A DNA stretch of 64,000 bases from Aquimarina sp. MAR_2010_214 (lineage in GTDB: Bacteria; Bacteroidota; Bacteroidia; Flavobacteriales; Flavobacteriaceae): contig NZ_PJMS01000001.1 of NCBI RefSeq assembly GCF_002846555.1, positions 5,673,501-5,737,500 of the forward strand, given 5' to 3'. Shown here one piece after another: positions 45,424-54,301 of this stretch (position 1 is the stretch's first letter; each line of letters starts with the position of its first letter). The notes beneath the pieces are model-generated. The model was not told the DNA's origin. It did not search any database and saw only the letters and a program-made list of their open reading frames with translations. The translations under genes and the position numbers were made by a program.

Positions 45424-46408
45424 TTTTACACACCATCAATCTGCACACTGCGAAAATGGTGTTGTGTCTAATTTAATGAAGCATAATGGTTTCAATGTTA
45501 GTGAACCTATGGTCTTTGGTATCGGATCAGGTTTGTTATTTTGTTACATCCCGTTTTTAATGGTAAACCACGCTCCTGCCCTTACTTACCGAGCAATGCC
45601 TGGTTTTATTTTTAAACGATTTGCAAAAAGAGTTGGTATAAAAATAAAACGAGAAAAATTCAAAACACCTCAGAGTGCAAAAGCACGTTTAGACGAAAAT
45701 CTTAACAAGAATAACCCTGTAGGGCTTCAAGTTGGGGTATATAATCTAGTATATTTTCCCGACGAATATCGTTTTCATTTTAATGCTCATAACTTAGTTG
45801 TATACGGAAAAAAAGAAGATTCGTACTTAATTAGTGATCCTGTAATGGAGACCGTTACAACTTTAACAGCAAAAGAATTGGAAAAAGTACGTTTTGCCAA
45901 AGGTGCTTTCGCTCCTAAAGGGCATATGTACTATCCTATCGATTTCCCTAAAGAGTTGGATTTAGAAAAAGCCATAGTTAAAGGAATTAAACAAACCTGT
46001 AGAGAAATGCTTGCTCCTGTACCTATTGTTGGAGTTAAAGGAATTCGAACGGTTGCTAAATTAATTCGCAAATGGCCGAAGAAGAAAGGCACAAAAGTAG
46101 CCAATCATTATTTAGGGCAAGTAGTTAGAATGCAAGAAGAAATAGGAACCGGCGGTGGCGGATTTAGATATATCTATGCCGCATTCTTACAAGAGGCAGG
46201 TAAAGTATTAAAAAATAATACATTAGTCGAGTTATCTACTGAAATGACTACAATTGGTGATTCGTGGAGAGATTTTGCTTTAGATGCTTCTCGTATATAC
46301 AAAAACCGAAGCGCAAAAGATGATGCATATAACGATATTGCTTCGCAACTAGATGATATAGCAAATCGAGAAGAAGTTTTCTTTAAAAAACTAAAGAAAG
46401 CTATTTAA
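45413..46408 (+). CDS. BtrH N-terminal-domain protein, candidate ester-forming acyltransferase
   Basis: A 331-residue protein of the BtrH family. BtrH from butirosin synthesis moves an acyl group from an ACP to a small-molecule acceptor. A papain-like triad is suggested: Cys13 in QSAHCENGVVSN, His126 in FNAHNLVVYG and Asp142 in YLISDPVM, the order and spacing of C39-like folds. In this cluster an enzyme must join the polyene carboxylate to the dialkylresorcinol hydroxyl, and this is the best candidate by family chemistry. Start at ATG 45413; a TTG lies two codons earlier. Confidence 0.8.
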   Translation: MEINFTHHQSAHCENGVVSNLMKHNGFNVSEPMVFGIGSGLLFCYIPFLMVNHAPALTYRAMPGFIFKRFAKRVGIKIKREKFKTPQSAKARLDENLNKNNPVGLQVGVYNLVYFPDEYRFHFNAHNLVVYGKKEDSYLISDPVMETVTTLTAKELEKVRFAKGAFAPKGHMYYPIDFPKELDLEKAIVKGIKQTCREMLAPVPIVGVKGIRTVAKLIRKWPKKKGTKVANHYLGQVVRMQEEIGTGGGGFRYIYAAFLQEAGKVLKNNTLVELSTEMTTIGDSWRDFALDASRIYKNRSAKDDAYNDIASQLDDIANREEVFFKKLKKAI

Positions 46409-46422
46409 TAGTAAAATAAAGC

Positions 46423-47163
46423 ATGATTAAAATTGAACACTTATCTAAAAAATATAAAGGTGCAGAAGCATATTCTGTATCAGATTTAGATTTGTTTATC
46501 GATGAAAAAGAAATTTTTGGACTACTTGGTCCAAATGGTGCAGGAAAGACTACATTAATTTCATTGTTATGTTCTTTAATAAAACCCACATCAGGATCAT
46601 TTACTATAGATGGTCTAACCTATAAAAATCCCAATCAATTAAAACAACTCATTGGTATTGTGCCACAAGAATATGCTTTATACCCGACGTTAACTGCTAA
46701 TGAAAACCTTACCTATTTTGGAAGCATGTATGGCTTAAAAGGACAGTTATTAAAATCTAAAATAAGCCAAGCAATTGAAACATTAGGTCTGTCTAAGTTT
46801 GCTAATAAAAAAGTGAGTACGTTTTCTGGAGGAATGAAACGTCGTATTAATTTAATTGCTAGTATATTACACGAACCCAAAGTATTATTCTTAGACGAAC
46901 CAACTGTTGGGGTGGATGTACAATCTAAAAATGTAATTATCAATTACTTAAAATTATTAAACAAAAAAGGAACTACTATTATTTACACATCACATCATCT
47001 AAATGAAGCTGAAGACTTTTGTACCAAAGTAGCTATTATAGATCATGGAAAAATAATATCTCAAGGAGAACCACAAGAATTAATTTCTAATCAAAAAAAT
47101 GCAAATAACCTTGAAGATGTATTTTTAGCATTAACCGGGAAAGCATTAAGAGATCATGCATAA
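46423..47163 (+). CDS. ABC transporter ATP-binding protein
   Basis: A 246-residue ATPase. Walker A is GLLGPNGAGKTTLIS, the Q-loop is IVPQEYALYPTLTANENLTY, the signature is STFSGGMKRRINLIA, Walker B is VLFLDEPTVGVD, and the switch His is in YTSHHLNEAE. It pairs with the ABC-2 permease downstream, overlapping its start by 8 bases. Together they probably export a pigment or precursor from the cytoplasm. Confidence 0.93.
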   Translation: MIKIEHLSKKYKGAEAYSVSDLDLFIDEKEIFGLLGPNGAGKTTLISLLCSLIKPTSGSFTIDGLTYKNPNQLKQLIGIVPQEYALYPTLTANENLTYFGSMYGLKGQLLKSKISQAIETLGLSKFANKKVSTFSGGMKRRINLIASILHEPKVLFLDEPTVGVDVQSKNVIINYLKLLNKKGTTIIYTSHHLNEAEDFCTKVAIIDHGKIISQGEPQELISNQKNANNLEDVFLALTGKALRDHA

Positions 47164-48427
47164 ATTATGGGCTTCTACATATAAAGAGTTTTTATTACTC
47201 ACTAGAGATATTGGAGGCATTGCTATTTTATTCATAATGCCTATCGTACTAATCATCACGATAACAATAATTCAAGACAGTAGCTTTAAAACGATTAGCG
47301 ATACCAAGATTCCTATACTTCTTGTAAATAATGATAATGGTCGTGTTTCTGAGACTATAATTAGTAGCTTAACAGCGTCTAATACTTTTGAGGTCATTCA
47401 AAAAGATAAAGAGCAAGAAGCCAGAGATCTGGTATTTAAAGGAAATTATCAATTAGCGATCATCATTCCAGAAAAATTATCATCAGATTTAGATAAAAAA
47501 GTCAATCAGAATGTGGAAGGTATTTTATCAAAATTTGGTTTAGAGGAAGAAGAAAAAGAAGTTCAACCAGAAGAAACTATTTTAAGCAAAGAGGTTAGAT
47601 TATATTTTGATCCGGCAACTCAACTTACCTTTAAAAGTTCTGTAAAAAATGGTATAGATAAGATGATTTCCAAAATAGAAACACAATCTATATACAAGGC
47701 TTTTCATAAACAAGTATCAGAGGATGATACCGAGGTTATTTTTGAAACCGACAATTTTATCAGCTTTAAAGAAATAGTTCCAAAACAAGGAGACAAAGAG
47801 ATCATACCCAATTCGGCGCAGCACAATGTACCTGCCTGGACTTTATTTGCCATCTTTTTTATTATAGTACCTTTATCTATAAATATTGTAAAAGAAAAAA
47901 ATCAAGGAACCTTTGTACGATTAAGAACAAATCCTGTATCCTATGCAATAGTATTAGGGGGAAAAACAGTCGTCTATTTGGCTGTTTGCCTCATACAATT
48001 TACTTTAATGCTAGCAATAGGAGTGTTTTTATTTCCTAAATTAGGTTTACCAACATTAGACGTATCGGGAAGAATATTTAATCTGTTTATTGTTGCTTTT
48101 TTTGCAGGTTTAGCTGCGATAGGATTAGGGTTATTGTTAGGAACGGTTGCAAAAACGCAAGAACAGTCTGCTCCATTTGGGGCAACCTTTGTAGTTATTC
48201 TAGCCGCTTTGGGAGGTGTTTGGGTACCTGTTTTTGTAATGCCAAAATTCATGCAACTGTTATCAAATATTTCGCCAATGAATTGGGGGTTAAATGCCTT
48301 CTATGATGTATTTTTGCGAAATGCCAACTTTATAGAACTTGTTCCAGAAATAATATTACTTTTATTATTTTTTATAATAACAGCTTTAATTTCTATTGTT
48401 TATAATGAAAAGAAAAATGCAGTCTAA
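47156..48427 (+). CDS. ABC-2-type transporter permease
   Basis: A 423-residue permease. One membrane helix lies at about residues 20-40, followed by a roughly 200-residue extracytoplasmic domain, then five or six helices from about residue 225. NIVKEKNQGTFVRLRTNPVS is a typical ABC-2 cytoplasmic loop. It forms an exporter with the ATPase upstream. The 3' end overlaps the thioesterase gene. Confidence 0.9.
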   Translation: MHKLWASTYKEFLLLTRDIGGIAILFIMPIVLIITITIIQDSSFKTISDTKIPILLVNNDNGRVSETIISSLTASNTFEVIQKDKEQEARDLVFKGNYQLAIIIPEKLSSDLDKKVNQNVEGILSKFGLEEEEKEVQPEETILSKEVRLYFDPATQLTFKSSVKNGIDKMISKIETQSIYKAFHKQVSEDDTEVIFETDNFISFKEIVPKQGDKEIIPNSAQHNVPAWTLFAIFFIIVPLSINIVKEKNQGTFVRLRTNPVSYAIVLGGKTVVYLAVCLIQFTLMLAIGVFLFPKLGLPTLDVSGRIFNLFIVAFFAGLAAIGLGLLLGTVAKTQEQSAPFGATFVVILAALGGVWVPVFVMPKFMQLLSNISPMNWGLNAFYDVFLRNANFIELVPEIILLLLFFIITALISIVYNEKKNAV

Positions 48428-48866
48428 AAACAACAAAGAAATAAGTTTTACCAGCCAGGTCAGAGTACGTTTTGTCGAAACTGACCCCTTAGGGATTGTC
48501 TGGCATGGTAATTACATTCAATATTTTGAGGATGGTAGGGAAGCTTTTGGGAGACATCATGGTATTTCTTATTTAGATCAAAAAAAATTTGGTTACGCAA
48601 CACCAATCGTAAAATCTAGTACAGAACATAAACTACCATTACGATATGGAGATATTGCTACCATAAAAACAATTTATGTAGATAGTCCTGCTGCTAAAAT
48701 GATTTTTAGATATGAAATTTATAACCAAAATCATAAATTAGTCTGCACAGGAGAAACTGTACAAGTATTTGTTGGAGATATTGGAAATGGCGAACTATCG
48801 CTAACAATTCCATCTTTCTTTACCAAATGGAAACAAAAAGAAGGCCTTATAAAATTAGATGAGTAA
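48405..48866 (+). CDS. 4-hydroxybenzoyl-CoA thioesterase-family hot-dog protein
   Basis: A 153-residue thioesterase. VRVRFVETDPLGIVWHGNYI followed by QYFEDGREAFGRHHG is the 4HBT signature with its catalytic aspartate. Aryl polyene clusters commonly include one, which may release or edit chains on the ACP. ATG codons at 48405 and 48417 and a TTG at 48396 are all possible starts; all overlap the permease gene. It overlaps the next ketosynthase gene by 8 bases. Confidence 0.85.
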   Translation: MKRKMQSKNNKEISFTSQVRVRFVETDPLGIVWHGNYIQYFEDGREAFGRHHGISYLDQKKFGYATPIVKSSTEHKLPLRYGDIATIKTIYVDSPAAKMIFRYEIYNQNHKLVCTGETVQVFVGDIGNGELSLTIPSFFTKWKQKEGLIKLDE

Positions 48867-50004
48867 AATTTACGCTTCATATAATAATATAATATCATCA
48901 CTTGGTTTTGACAGCAAAACGGTTGTGCAGAATATTCATAATGAAAACTCTGGTTTACAACTTGTTGATGATAAAAACATGTTGCCTACTCCATTTTATT
49001 CTTCAATAATAAATACAGAAGATTTATATGCTGATTTTGAGCAATTAAATAATGAAGGACAGTTTACTCGTCTAGAACAGATGATGATCTCTTCCTTAAG
49101 CAAAGTTATTAAAGCATCTAAAATACCTTTAACAAATCGTGTAGGACTTATTATATCTACAACCAAAGGTAATATTGATGTCTTAGATAAAAACAATGGA
49201 TTTTCTAAAGAACGAGCTTATTTAAGTACCTTAGGAAAAGTGATCAAAGAAACTTTAGGGTTTAAAAATGATGCCATTGTTGTTTCTAATGCATGTGTTT
49301 CAGGGATTTTATCTATTGCAATTGCCAAACGCTATATTAATCATGGCACCTATGATGATGTATTTATTGTTAGTGGAGATATGGTAAGCCAATTTATAAT
49401 AACTGGTTTTAACTCGTTTCAAGCGTTAAGTAATGAACCCTGTAAACCTTATGACAAAGACAGAACAGGAGTTAATATAGGAGAAGTAGCTGCCAGTATT
49501 TTAGTTACTAATAATGAAAAAGGACTACCAAAAGAAGCAGTTGCTATTTTGGGTGAAGGTTCATGTAACGATGCAAATCATATTTCGGGACCTTCACGAA
49601 CCGGAGAAGGTTTATATCGAAGTGTACAGTCTGCTTTTAAAGAAGCTAATGTCACCCATACCGATGTTGATTACATTTCAGCTCATGGAACAGCAACACT
49701 GTTTAATGATGAAACAGAATCAATTGCATTTAACAGACTTCATTTAAGCAAAGTACCTTTAAATAGTTTAAAAGGCTATTTTGGACATACTTTAGGAGCC
49801 TCAGGATTAGTCGAGACTATTGTCGGGATGTATTCATTACACAAAAATACTTTATATACCTCATTAGGTTTTAATAAACCTGGAACATCAAAACCTTTAA
49901 ATATCATCACAAAAACTACCCCAAAACAATTAAATATTTTTCTAAAAACCGCCTCCGGATTTGGAGGTTGTAATACTGCAGTTGTATTCCAAAAAATAAA
50001 ATAA
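48859..50004 (+). CDS. Beta-ketoacyl-ACP synthase, second of the cluster
   Basis: A 381-residue ketosynthase, slightly short for the class because the N-terminal part is compact and begins KIYASYNNIISSLGFDSKTV instead of the usual VVITGxG. Cys146 in SNACVSGILSIAIAKRY, His276 in ISAHGTATLFND and His310 in KGYFGHTLGASG are all present, so activity is expected. Its divergence from the other ketosynthases here suggests a separate substrate, for example starter loading or the short-chain side of the resorcinol. Overlap with the thioesterase gene supports co-translation. Confidence 0.87.
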   Translation: MSKIYASYNNIISSLGFDSKTVVQNIHNENSGLQLVDDKNMLPTPFYSSIINTEDLYADFEQLNNEGQFTRLEQMMISSLSKVIKASKIPLTNRVGLIISTTKGNIDVLDKNNGFSKERAYLSTLGKVIKETLGFKNDAIVVSNACVSGILSIAIAKRYINHGTYDDVFIVSGDMVSQFIITGFNSFQALSNEPCKPYDKDRTGVNIGEVAASILVTNNEKGLPKEAVAILGEGSCNDANHISGPSRTGEGLYRSVQSAFKEANVTHTDVDYISAHGTATLFNDETESIAFNRLHLSKVPLNSLKGYFGHTLGASGLVETIVGMYSLHKNTLYTSLGFNKPGTSKPLNIITKTTPKQLNIFLKTASGFGGCNTAVVFQKIK

Positions 50005-50020
50005 TTTATATTTATAAAAT

Positions 50021-51082
50021 ATGTCAGTTCAAACTATAAAAGCTATAGACGCAATTCAGGAAGCACAAAAAATAGCCTTTGCACCTTTCGTTTTTCAAGC
50101 AACAATTTCTTTACGAAAACTAGGGGTTCTAAACCTTATTTTTGATAGAAGAAAAAAAGGAGGGGTCACATTAGAGGATATTTCCAAAGAATTATCTATT
50201 AGCAATTATGGTATTGGTGTTTTATTAGAAATTGCCGAAAGCTCTAATATTGTTAGTAAAAATGAAGACAACGCCTATGAGTTGACTAATATTGGTTATT
50301 TTTTAAATTATAATAAAACCGTTGATGTTAACATCAATTTCACGAATGATGTCTGCTATAAAGGGCTGTATCATTTAAACGATTCTATTAAAGAAGGGAA
50401 ACCCGAAGGCTTAAAAGAATTAGGAAATTGGGATACTATATATGAAGGTTTATCACAATTAGATCCGCAAATACAAAAATCCTGGTTTGAATTCGATCAT
50501 CATTATTCTGATGATATATTTCAGGATGCATTACAAATTGTTTTTAGAAAAAATCCAAAATTGATATTTGACATTGGTGCAAATACAGGAAAATTTGCCA
50601 TTAGCTGTTGCAATTACAATGATGATGTTTCTGTAAAAATGATTGACTTACCTGGTCAATTAAAAAAAGCCCTTGCTGCAGTAAAAGACAATCAATTTGA
50701 AAATCGTGTCACCGGTCATGAAATAGATTGGCTATCTGAAAATCCAAAAATCCCAACCGGGGCAGATACTATATGGATGTGTCAATTCTTAGATTGTTTT
50801 TCTAAAGATGAAATTCTAAAAATATTAAAAGTTTGTGTAGAGTCTATGGATGAGAATACCGAGCTATTGATAATGGAAACATACACCGACAGACAAAAAT
50901 TCGATAATGCAAAATTTATCTTAGAAGCTACATCACTATATTTTACGGTATTGGCCAATGGAAACAGTAAAATGTATAAAGCTACCGAATTGATTGAATT
51001 AGCAAACCAAGCTGGGTTAGTAATAAAAGAAGATTTGGCTGTAGGAGAGTACCATACCATATTTGTCTGTAAAAAAAAGTAA
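50021..51082 (+). CDS. SAM-dependent methyltransferase (O-methyltransferase-like)
   Basis: A 353-residue class I methyltransferase. The N-terminal winged-helix dimerisation domain reads RKLGVLNLIFDRRKKGGVTL and DISKELSISNYGIGVLLEIA. The SAM-binding motif is IFDIGANTGKFAISC at about residue 186, followed by IDLPGQLKKALAAVKD. The layout matches plant and bacterial small-molecule O-methyltransferases. It could methylate the aryl ring or its hydroxyl in the pigment; C-methylated and O-methylated aryl polyenes are known. The typical catalytic His is not obvious, so the reaction is uncertain. It ends about 8 bases before the next start codon. Confidence 0.82.
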   Translation: MSVQTIKAIDAIQEAQKIAFAPFVFQATISLRKLGVLNLIFDRRKKGGVTLEDISKELSISNYGIGVLLEIAESSNIVSKNEDNAYELTNIGYFLNYNKTVDVNINFTNDVCYKGLYHLNDSIKEGKPEGLKELGNWDTIYEGLSQLDPQIQKSWFEFDHHYSDDIFQDALQIVFRKNPKLIFDIGANTGKFAISCCNYNDDVSVKMIDLPGQLKKALAAVKDNQFENRVTGHEIDWLSENPKIPTGADTIWMCQFLDCFSKDEILKILKVCVESMDENTELLIMETYTDRQKFDNAKFILEATSLYFTVLANGNSKMYKATELIELANQAGLVIKEDLAVGEYHTIFVCKKK

Positions 51083-51089
51083 TCGATTT

Positions 51090-51710
51090 ATGGAGTCTGG
51101 ATTTTATATAAAATCATTCTGTCACATAAAAGATAATAAAGTCTCTTTAAACGGATCTGTTATATATGATGATAAAGACACTTTAGAGTTTTTAGAATTT
51201 ATAAAAGCTGCCTATAGAAGTTTTGATATTAAATATCCTAAATTCTTTAAAATGGATGGGCTAAGTAAACTTGCATTTTTGGCATCAGATCTTATCCTAC
51301 AAAAAGAAAAATTAAATATAGAAGACGAAAACAACATTGCTATTGTGTTTTCAAATAAATCATCCAGTTTAGATACCGATGAAAAACATCAGGAATCTAT
51401 TCAAAATGAAGATAATTACTATCCAAGTCCTGCTGTTTTTGTTTATACATTACCCAATATTTGTATTGGTGAGATTAGTATAAAATATAAACTTCATTCT
51501 GAAAATAGTTTTTTTATCTTTGACAGCTTTAATGCCGAGTATTTATCAGACTATACAAATAGTCTATTATCAGCAAATAAAGCTAATGAAGCACTTTGTG
51601 GATGGGTAGAATTTGATGGGGTAGCATATGACGCATTTTTATACTTGGTTTCTAAAGAAGGAACCACAACGCATACTAAACAAAATATAGTAAATTTATA
51701 TAATACATAA
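51090..51710 (+). CDS. Short ketosynthase-like protein without active-site residues
   Basis: A 206-residue protein. YYPSPAVFVYTLPNICIGEI recalls the SPTAFSxSVHNAxxG region of ketosynthase N-terminal-like proteins (Ketoacyl-synt_2 group), but the protein is only half the length of a ketosynthase and shows no Cys-His-His set. The start ATG 51090 avoids an improbable TTG that would overlap the methyltransferase gene. Its position, one base before an ACP gene and then two ketosynthase genes, suggests a scaffold or accessory role. The assignment is tentative. Confidence 0.55.
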   Translation: MESGFYIKSFCHIKDNKVSLNGSVIYDDKDTLEFLEFIKAAYRSFDIKYPKFFKMDGLSKLAFLASDLILQKEKLNIEDENNIAIVFSNKSSSLDTDEKHQESIQNEDNYYPSPAVFVYTLPNICIGEISIKYKLHSENSFFIFDSFNAEYLSDYTNSLLSANKANEALCGWVEFDGVAYDAFLYLVSKEGTTTHTKQNIVNLYNT

Positions 51711-51711
51711 T

Positions 51712-51969
51712 ATGGAGGTTTTAAAACAAGAACTAAAGGAAAACATTATTGAGCAATTAAATCTTGAAGATATTGCTGTTGAAGATATTGCTGATGACGA
51801 TATTCTTTTTGGTGATGGTTTAGGCTTAGACTCAATTGATGCATTAGAGTTAATTGTAATGCTAGATAAAAACTACGGCATTAAATTAACTGATCCTAAA
51901 GAAGGACGCGAGATTTTTGCATCTATAGAAGTAATGGCAAAATACATTTCTGAACATAGAACAAAATAA
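51712..51969 (+). CDS. Acyl carrier protein, second of the cluster
   Basis: An 85-residue ACP, with Ser41 in GDGLGLDSIDALELIVML as phosphopantetheine site. It differs clearly from the first ACP (GLDSID versus ELDSLD), suggesting separate partners. It is immediately upstream of the third and fourth ketosynthase genes. Confidence 0.92.
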   Translation: MEVLKQELKENIIEQLNLEDIAVEDIADDDILFGDGLGLDSIDALELIVMLDKNYGIKLTDPKEGREIFASIEVMAKYISEHRTK

Positions 51970-51986
51970 ATTTTATTTATATTTAA

Positions 51987-53189
51987 ATGAGTAAAGGTGT
52001 TGCTATAACCGGAATGGGAATAATTTCTGCTATTGGAAACAATGTTGCAGAAAATTACCAATCACTTATTAATGGTGAAAAAGGAATCTCTAGAGTTTCC
52101 AAAATTGATACCATTCATAAAGACGCTATTATGGTCGGTGAAATTGCATCTACAAATCTGGAGTTAGAACAACAGTTGGGTCTAACTCCTGATAACAATT
52201 ACTCAAGAACGGCTTTATTAGGTGCTATTGCTGCTAAGCAGGCAATACAAGACGCTAGAATTTCTGATATCAATGCCTATAAAACAGGACTAGTTTCAGC
52301 AACCAGTGTTGGTGGGATGGATATGACAGAAGCTTACTATTATGATTATCTTGAAAATAAAAACACCCAAAAATATATCGAAGGTCACCATGCCGGAGAT
52401 TCTACTCAAAAAATTGCAGAACAGTTAGGGATCAAAAAAAGCCTGGTAACTACAATAAGTACAGCTTGTTCTTCTGCTGCAAATGCTATAATGTTCGGTG
52501 CCCGATTGATTAAATCAGGAAAACTAGACAGAGTTGTTGTTGGTGGTGCAGATTGTTTGTCTAAGTTTACCATTAATGGGTTTAAAACCCTAATGATCTT
52601 ATCTGATACTTATAATACTCCTTTTGACGAAAATAGAAAAGGGTTAAATTTAGGTGAAGCTGCCGCTTTCTTAGTACTAGAATCTGATAAAGTTATTGCT
52701 GCAGAAAAAAAAGAAGTGCTGGGATATGTTAAAGGATATGGTAACGCAAATGACGCCTATCATCAAACGGCATCTTCAGAAAATGGAGATGGGGCAACTT
52801 TAGCAATGCAAAAAGCCATAAAAGTTGCAGCCTACACAGCAAAAGATATTGATTATATTAATGCACACGGAACAGCAACAGGAAATAATGATTTATCTGA
52901 AGGACGTGCTATTCTAAGAGTTTTTGGTGAAGAAATTCCCGATTTCAGCTCTACAAAAGCATATACAGGACATACTTTGGCCGCAGCAGGAGCTATCGAA
53001 GCTGTTTATGCCGTACTAGCCCTTCAACATAATATCATCTATCCAAATCTCAATTTTAAAACTCAGATGAAGGAGTTTGATATCACACCACAATTAGAAC
53101 TTAAAGAAAAAGAATTGCATACGGTGCTGTCTAATTCCTTAGGTTTCGGAGGTAATTGTTCTACAGTAATTTTTTCAAAAGAACAATAG
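51987..53189 (+). CDS. Beta-ketoacyl-ACP synthase, third of the cluster (active KS of a KS/CLF pair)
   Basis: A 400-residue ketosynthase with a full active site: Cys161 in TISTACSSAANAIMFG, His294 in NAHGTATGNND and His329 in KAYTGHTLAAAG. The start GVAITGMGIISAIGNNVAEN is typical KAS II. It is followed by a ketosynthase-like gene that lacks all catalytic residues, which is the arrangement of KS with chain-length factor in aryl polyene and type II polyketide systems. It would be the main polyene-extending enzyme. Confidence 0.9.
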   Translation: MSKGVAITGMGIISAIGNNVAENYQSLINGEKGISRVSKIDTIHKDAIMVGEIASTNLELEQQLGLTPDNNYSRTALLGAIAAKQAIQDARISDINAYKTGLVSATSVGGMDMTEAYYYDYLENKNTQKYIEGHHAGDSTQKIAEQLGIKKSLVTTISTACSSAANAIMFGARLIKSGKLDRVVVGGADCLSKFTINGFKTLMILSDTYNTPFDENRKGLNLGEAAAFLVLESDKVIAAEKKEVLGYVKGYGNANDAYHQTASSENGDGATLAMQKAIKVAAYTAKDIDYINAHGTATGNNDLSEGRAILRVFGEEIPDFSSTKAYTGHTLAAAGAIEAVYAVLALQHNIIYPNLNFKTQMKEFDITPQLELKEKELHTVLSNSLGFGGNCSTVIFSKEQ

Positions 53190-53236
53190 TAAACAAAGGG
53201 AATACCTATATGCAAAAACTGTTTAATTAAAGAGAT

Positions 53237-54301
53237 ATGAGTGCAGTCTATATAACCGGTGTCGGATCTATTTCATCTCAAAAAACTTTTGATAATACTG
53301 AGTTTTTGAAAGAAATCTTTACCTATACAGATAATGTGATTTCTGTGGTTAATCCAAATTATAAAGAATATATTCCACCTGCTGCAGCACGTAGAATGGC
53401 AAAAGGTATTAAAATGGGAGTTGTTGCCTCCAGAATTGCATTGAAAGACGCAAACATAGAAAATGTTGATGCCATTATTACAGGAACAGGAATGGGATGC
53501 GTTAGGGATTCAGAAAAATTTGTTAGTGCAATTATAGACAATAACGAACAATACCTCACCCCTACTTCATTTATACAATCAACGCATAATACAGTTGGTG
53601 GGCAAATCGCTTTAGGACTTCAATGTAAAGGCTACAATTTTACATATGTACATGCAAGTGTATCTTTTGAATCAGCATTATTAGACGCTCAATTACAATT
53701 AGAAAATAATGAGGCCGATACTATTCTAATCGGAGGTGTTGATGAACATGGCGATCACACAATTACCATTCACAAACTTATTAACCATATTAAGCCAGAA
53801 AAAACTGAATCTACTAAGGTATTGGATTCTAAAACAGAAGGTGCAATATTTGGAGAAGGTGCAAATTTCTTTGTAGTATCAACTAAAAAACAAGACTCGA
53901 GCTATGCCGAAGTTATAGCAATACAAACCTATAATACATTATCAGAAACTGAAGTTTCTCACGCAGCTCAACTATTTTTAAAGGATAATGACTTAACTAT
54001 TGACGATATAGATGCTATTGTATTAGGGAATAATGGAGATGTAAAATACGATACATTTTACAATGAGTTAAGTTTAAATCTATTCAAAGAGACACAACAG
54101 ATATGCTACAAACATTTATGTGGTGAATTTAATACCGCATCGTCTTTTGGGGTATGGTTGGCTTCAAAAATTTTAAAAACACAAGAATTACCAGATGTAG
54201 TTAGGTTAAATAAAAAATCAATATCAAACTTTACTACTATTTTATTATACAATCAATATAGAGGAGAGAATCATAGCTTCACTTTACTGCGTAAATGCTA
54301 A
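53237..54301 (+). CDS. Ketosynthase-like protein with lost active site, probable chain-length factor
   Basis: A 354-residue ketosynthase homologue. The N-terminus AVYITGVGSISSQKTFDNTE and IITGTGMGCVRDSEKF show the fold. At the active-site position the sequence is YVHASVSFESALL: serine at 141 instead of cysteine. The two histidine motifs are also gone (LGNNGDVKYD in place of HGT, GEFNTASS in place of GHxxGA). It is therefore unlikely to catalyse condensation and probably forms a heterodimer with the KS encoded upstream, setting chain length. The 47-base gap to that gene is small; the end overlaps the deacetylase gene. Confidence 0.8.
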   Translation: MSAVYITGVGSISSQKTFDNTEFLKEIFTYTDNVISVVNPNYKEYIPPAAARRMAKGIKMGVVASRIALKDANIENVDAIITGTGMGCVRDSEKFVSAIIDNNEQYLTPTSFIQSTHNTVGGQIALGLQCKGYNFTYVHASVSFESALLDAQLQLENNEADTILIGGVDEHGDHTITIHKLINHIKPEKTESTKVLDSKTEGAIFGEGANFFVVSTKKQDSSYAEVIAIQTYNTLSETEVSHAAQLFLKDNDLTIDDIDAIVLGNNGDVKYDTFYNELSLNLFKETQQICYKHLCGEFNTASSFGVWLASKILKTQELPDVVRLNKKSISNFTTILLYNQYRGENHSFTLLRKC

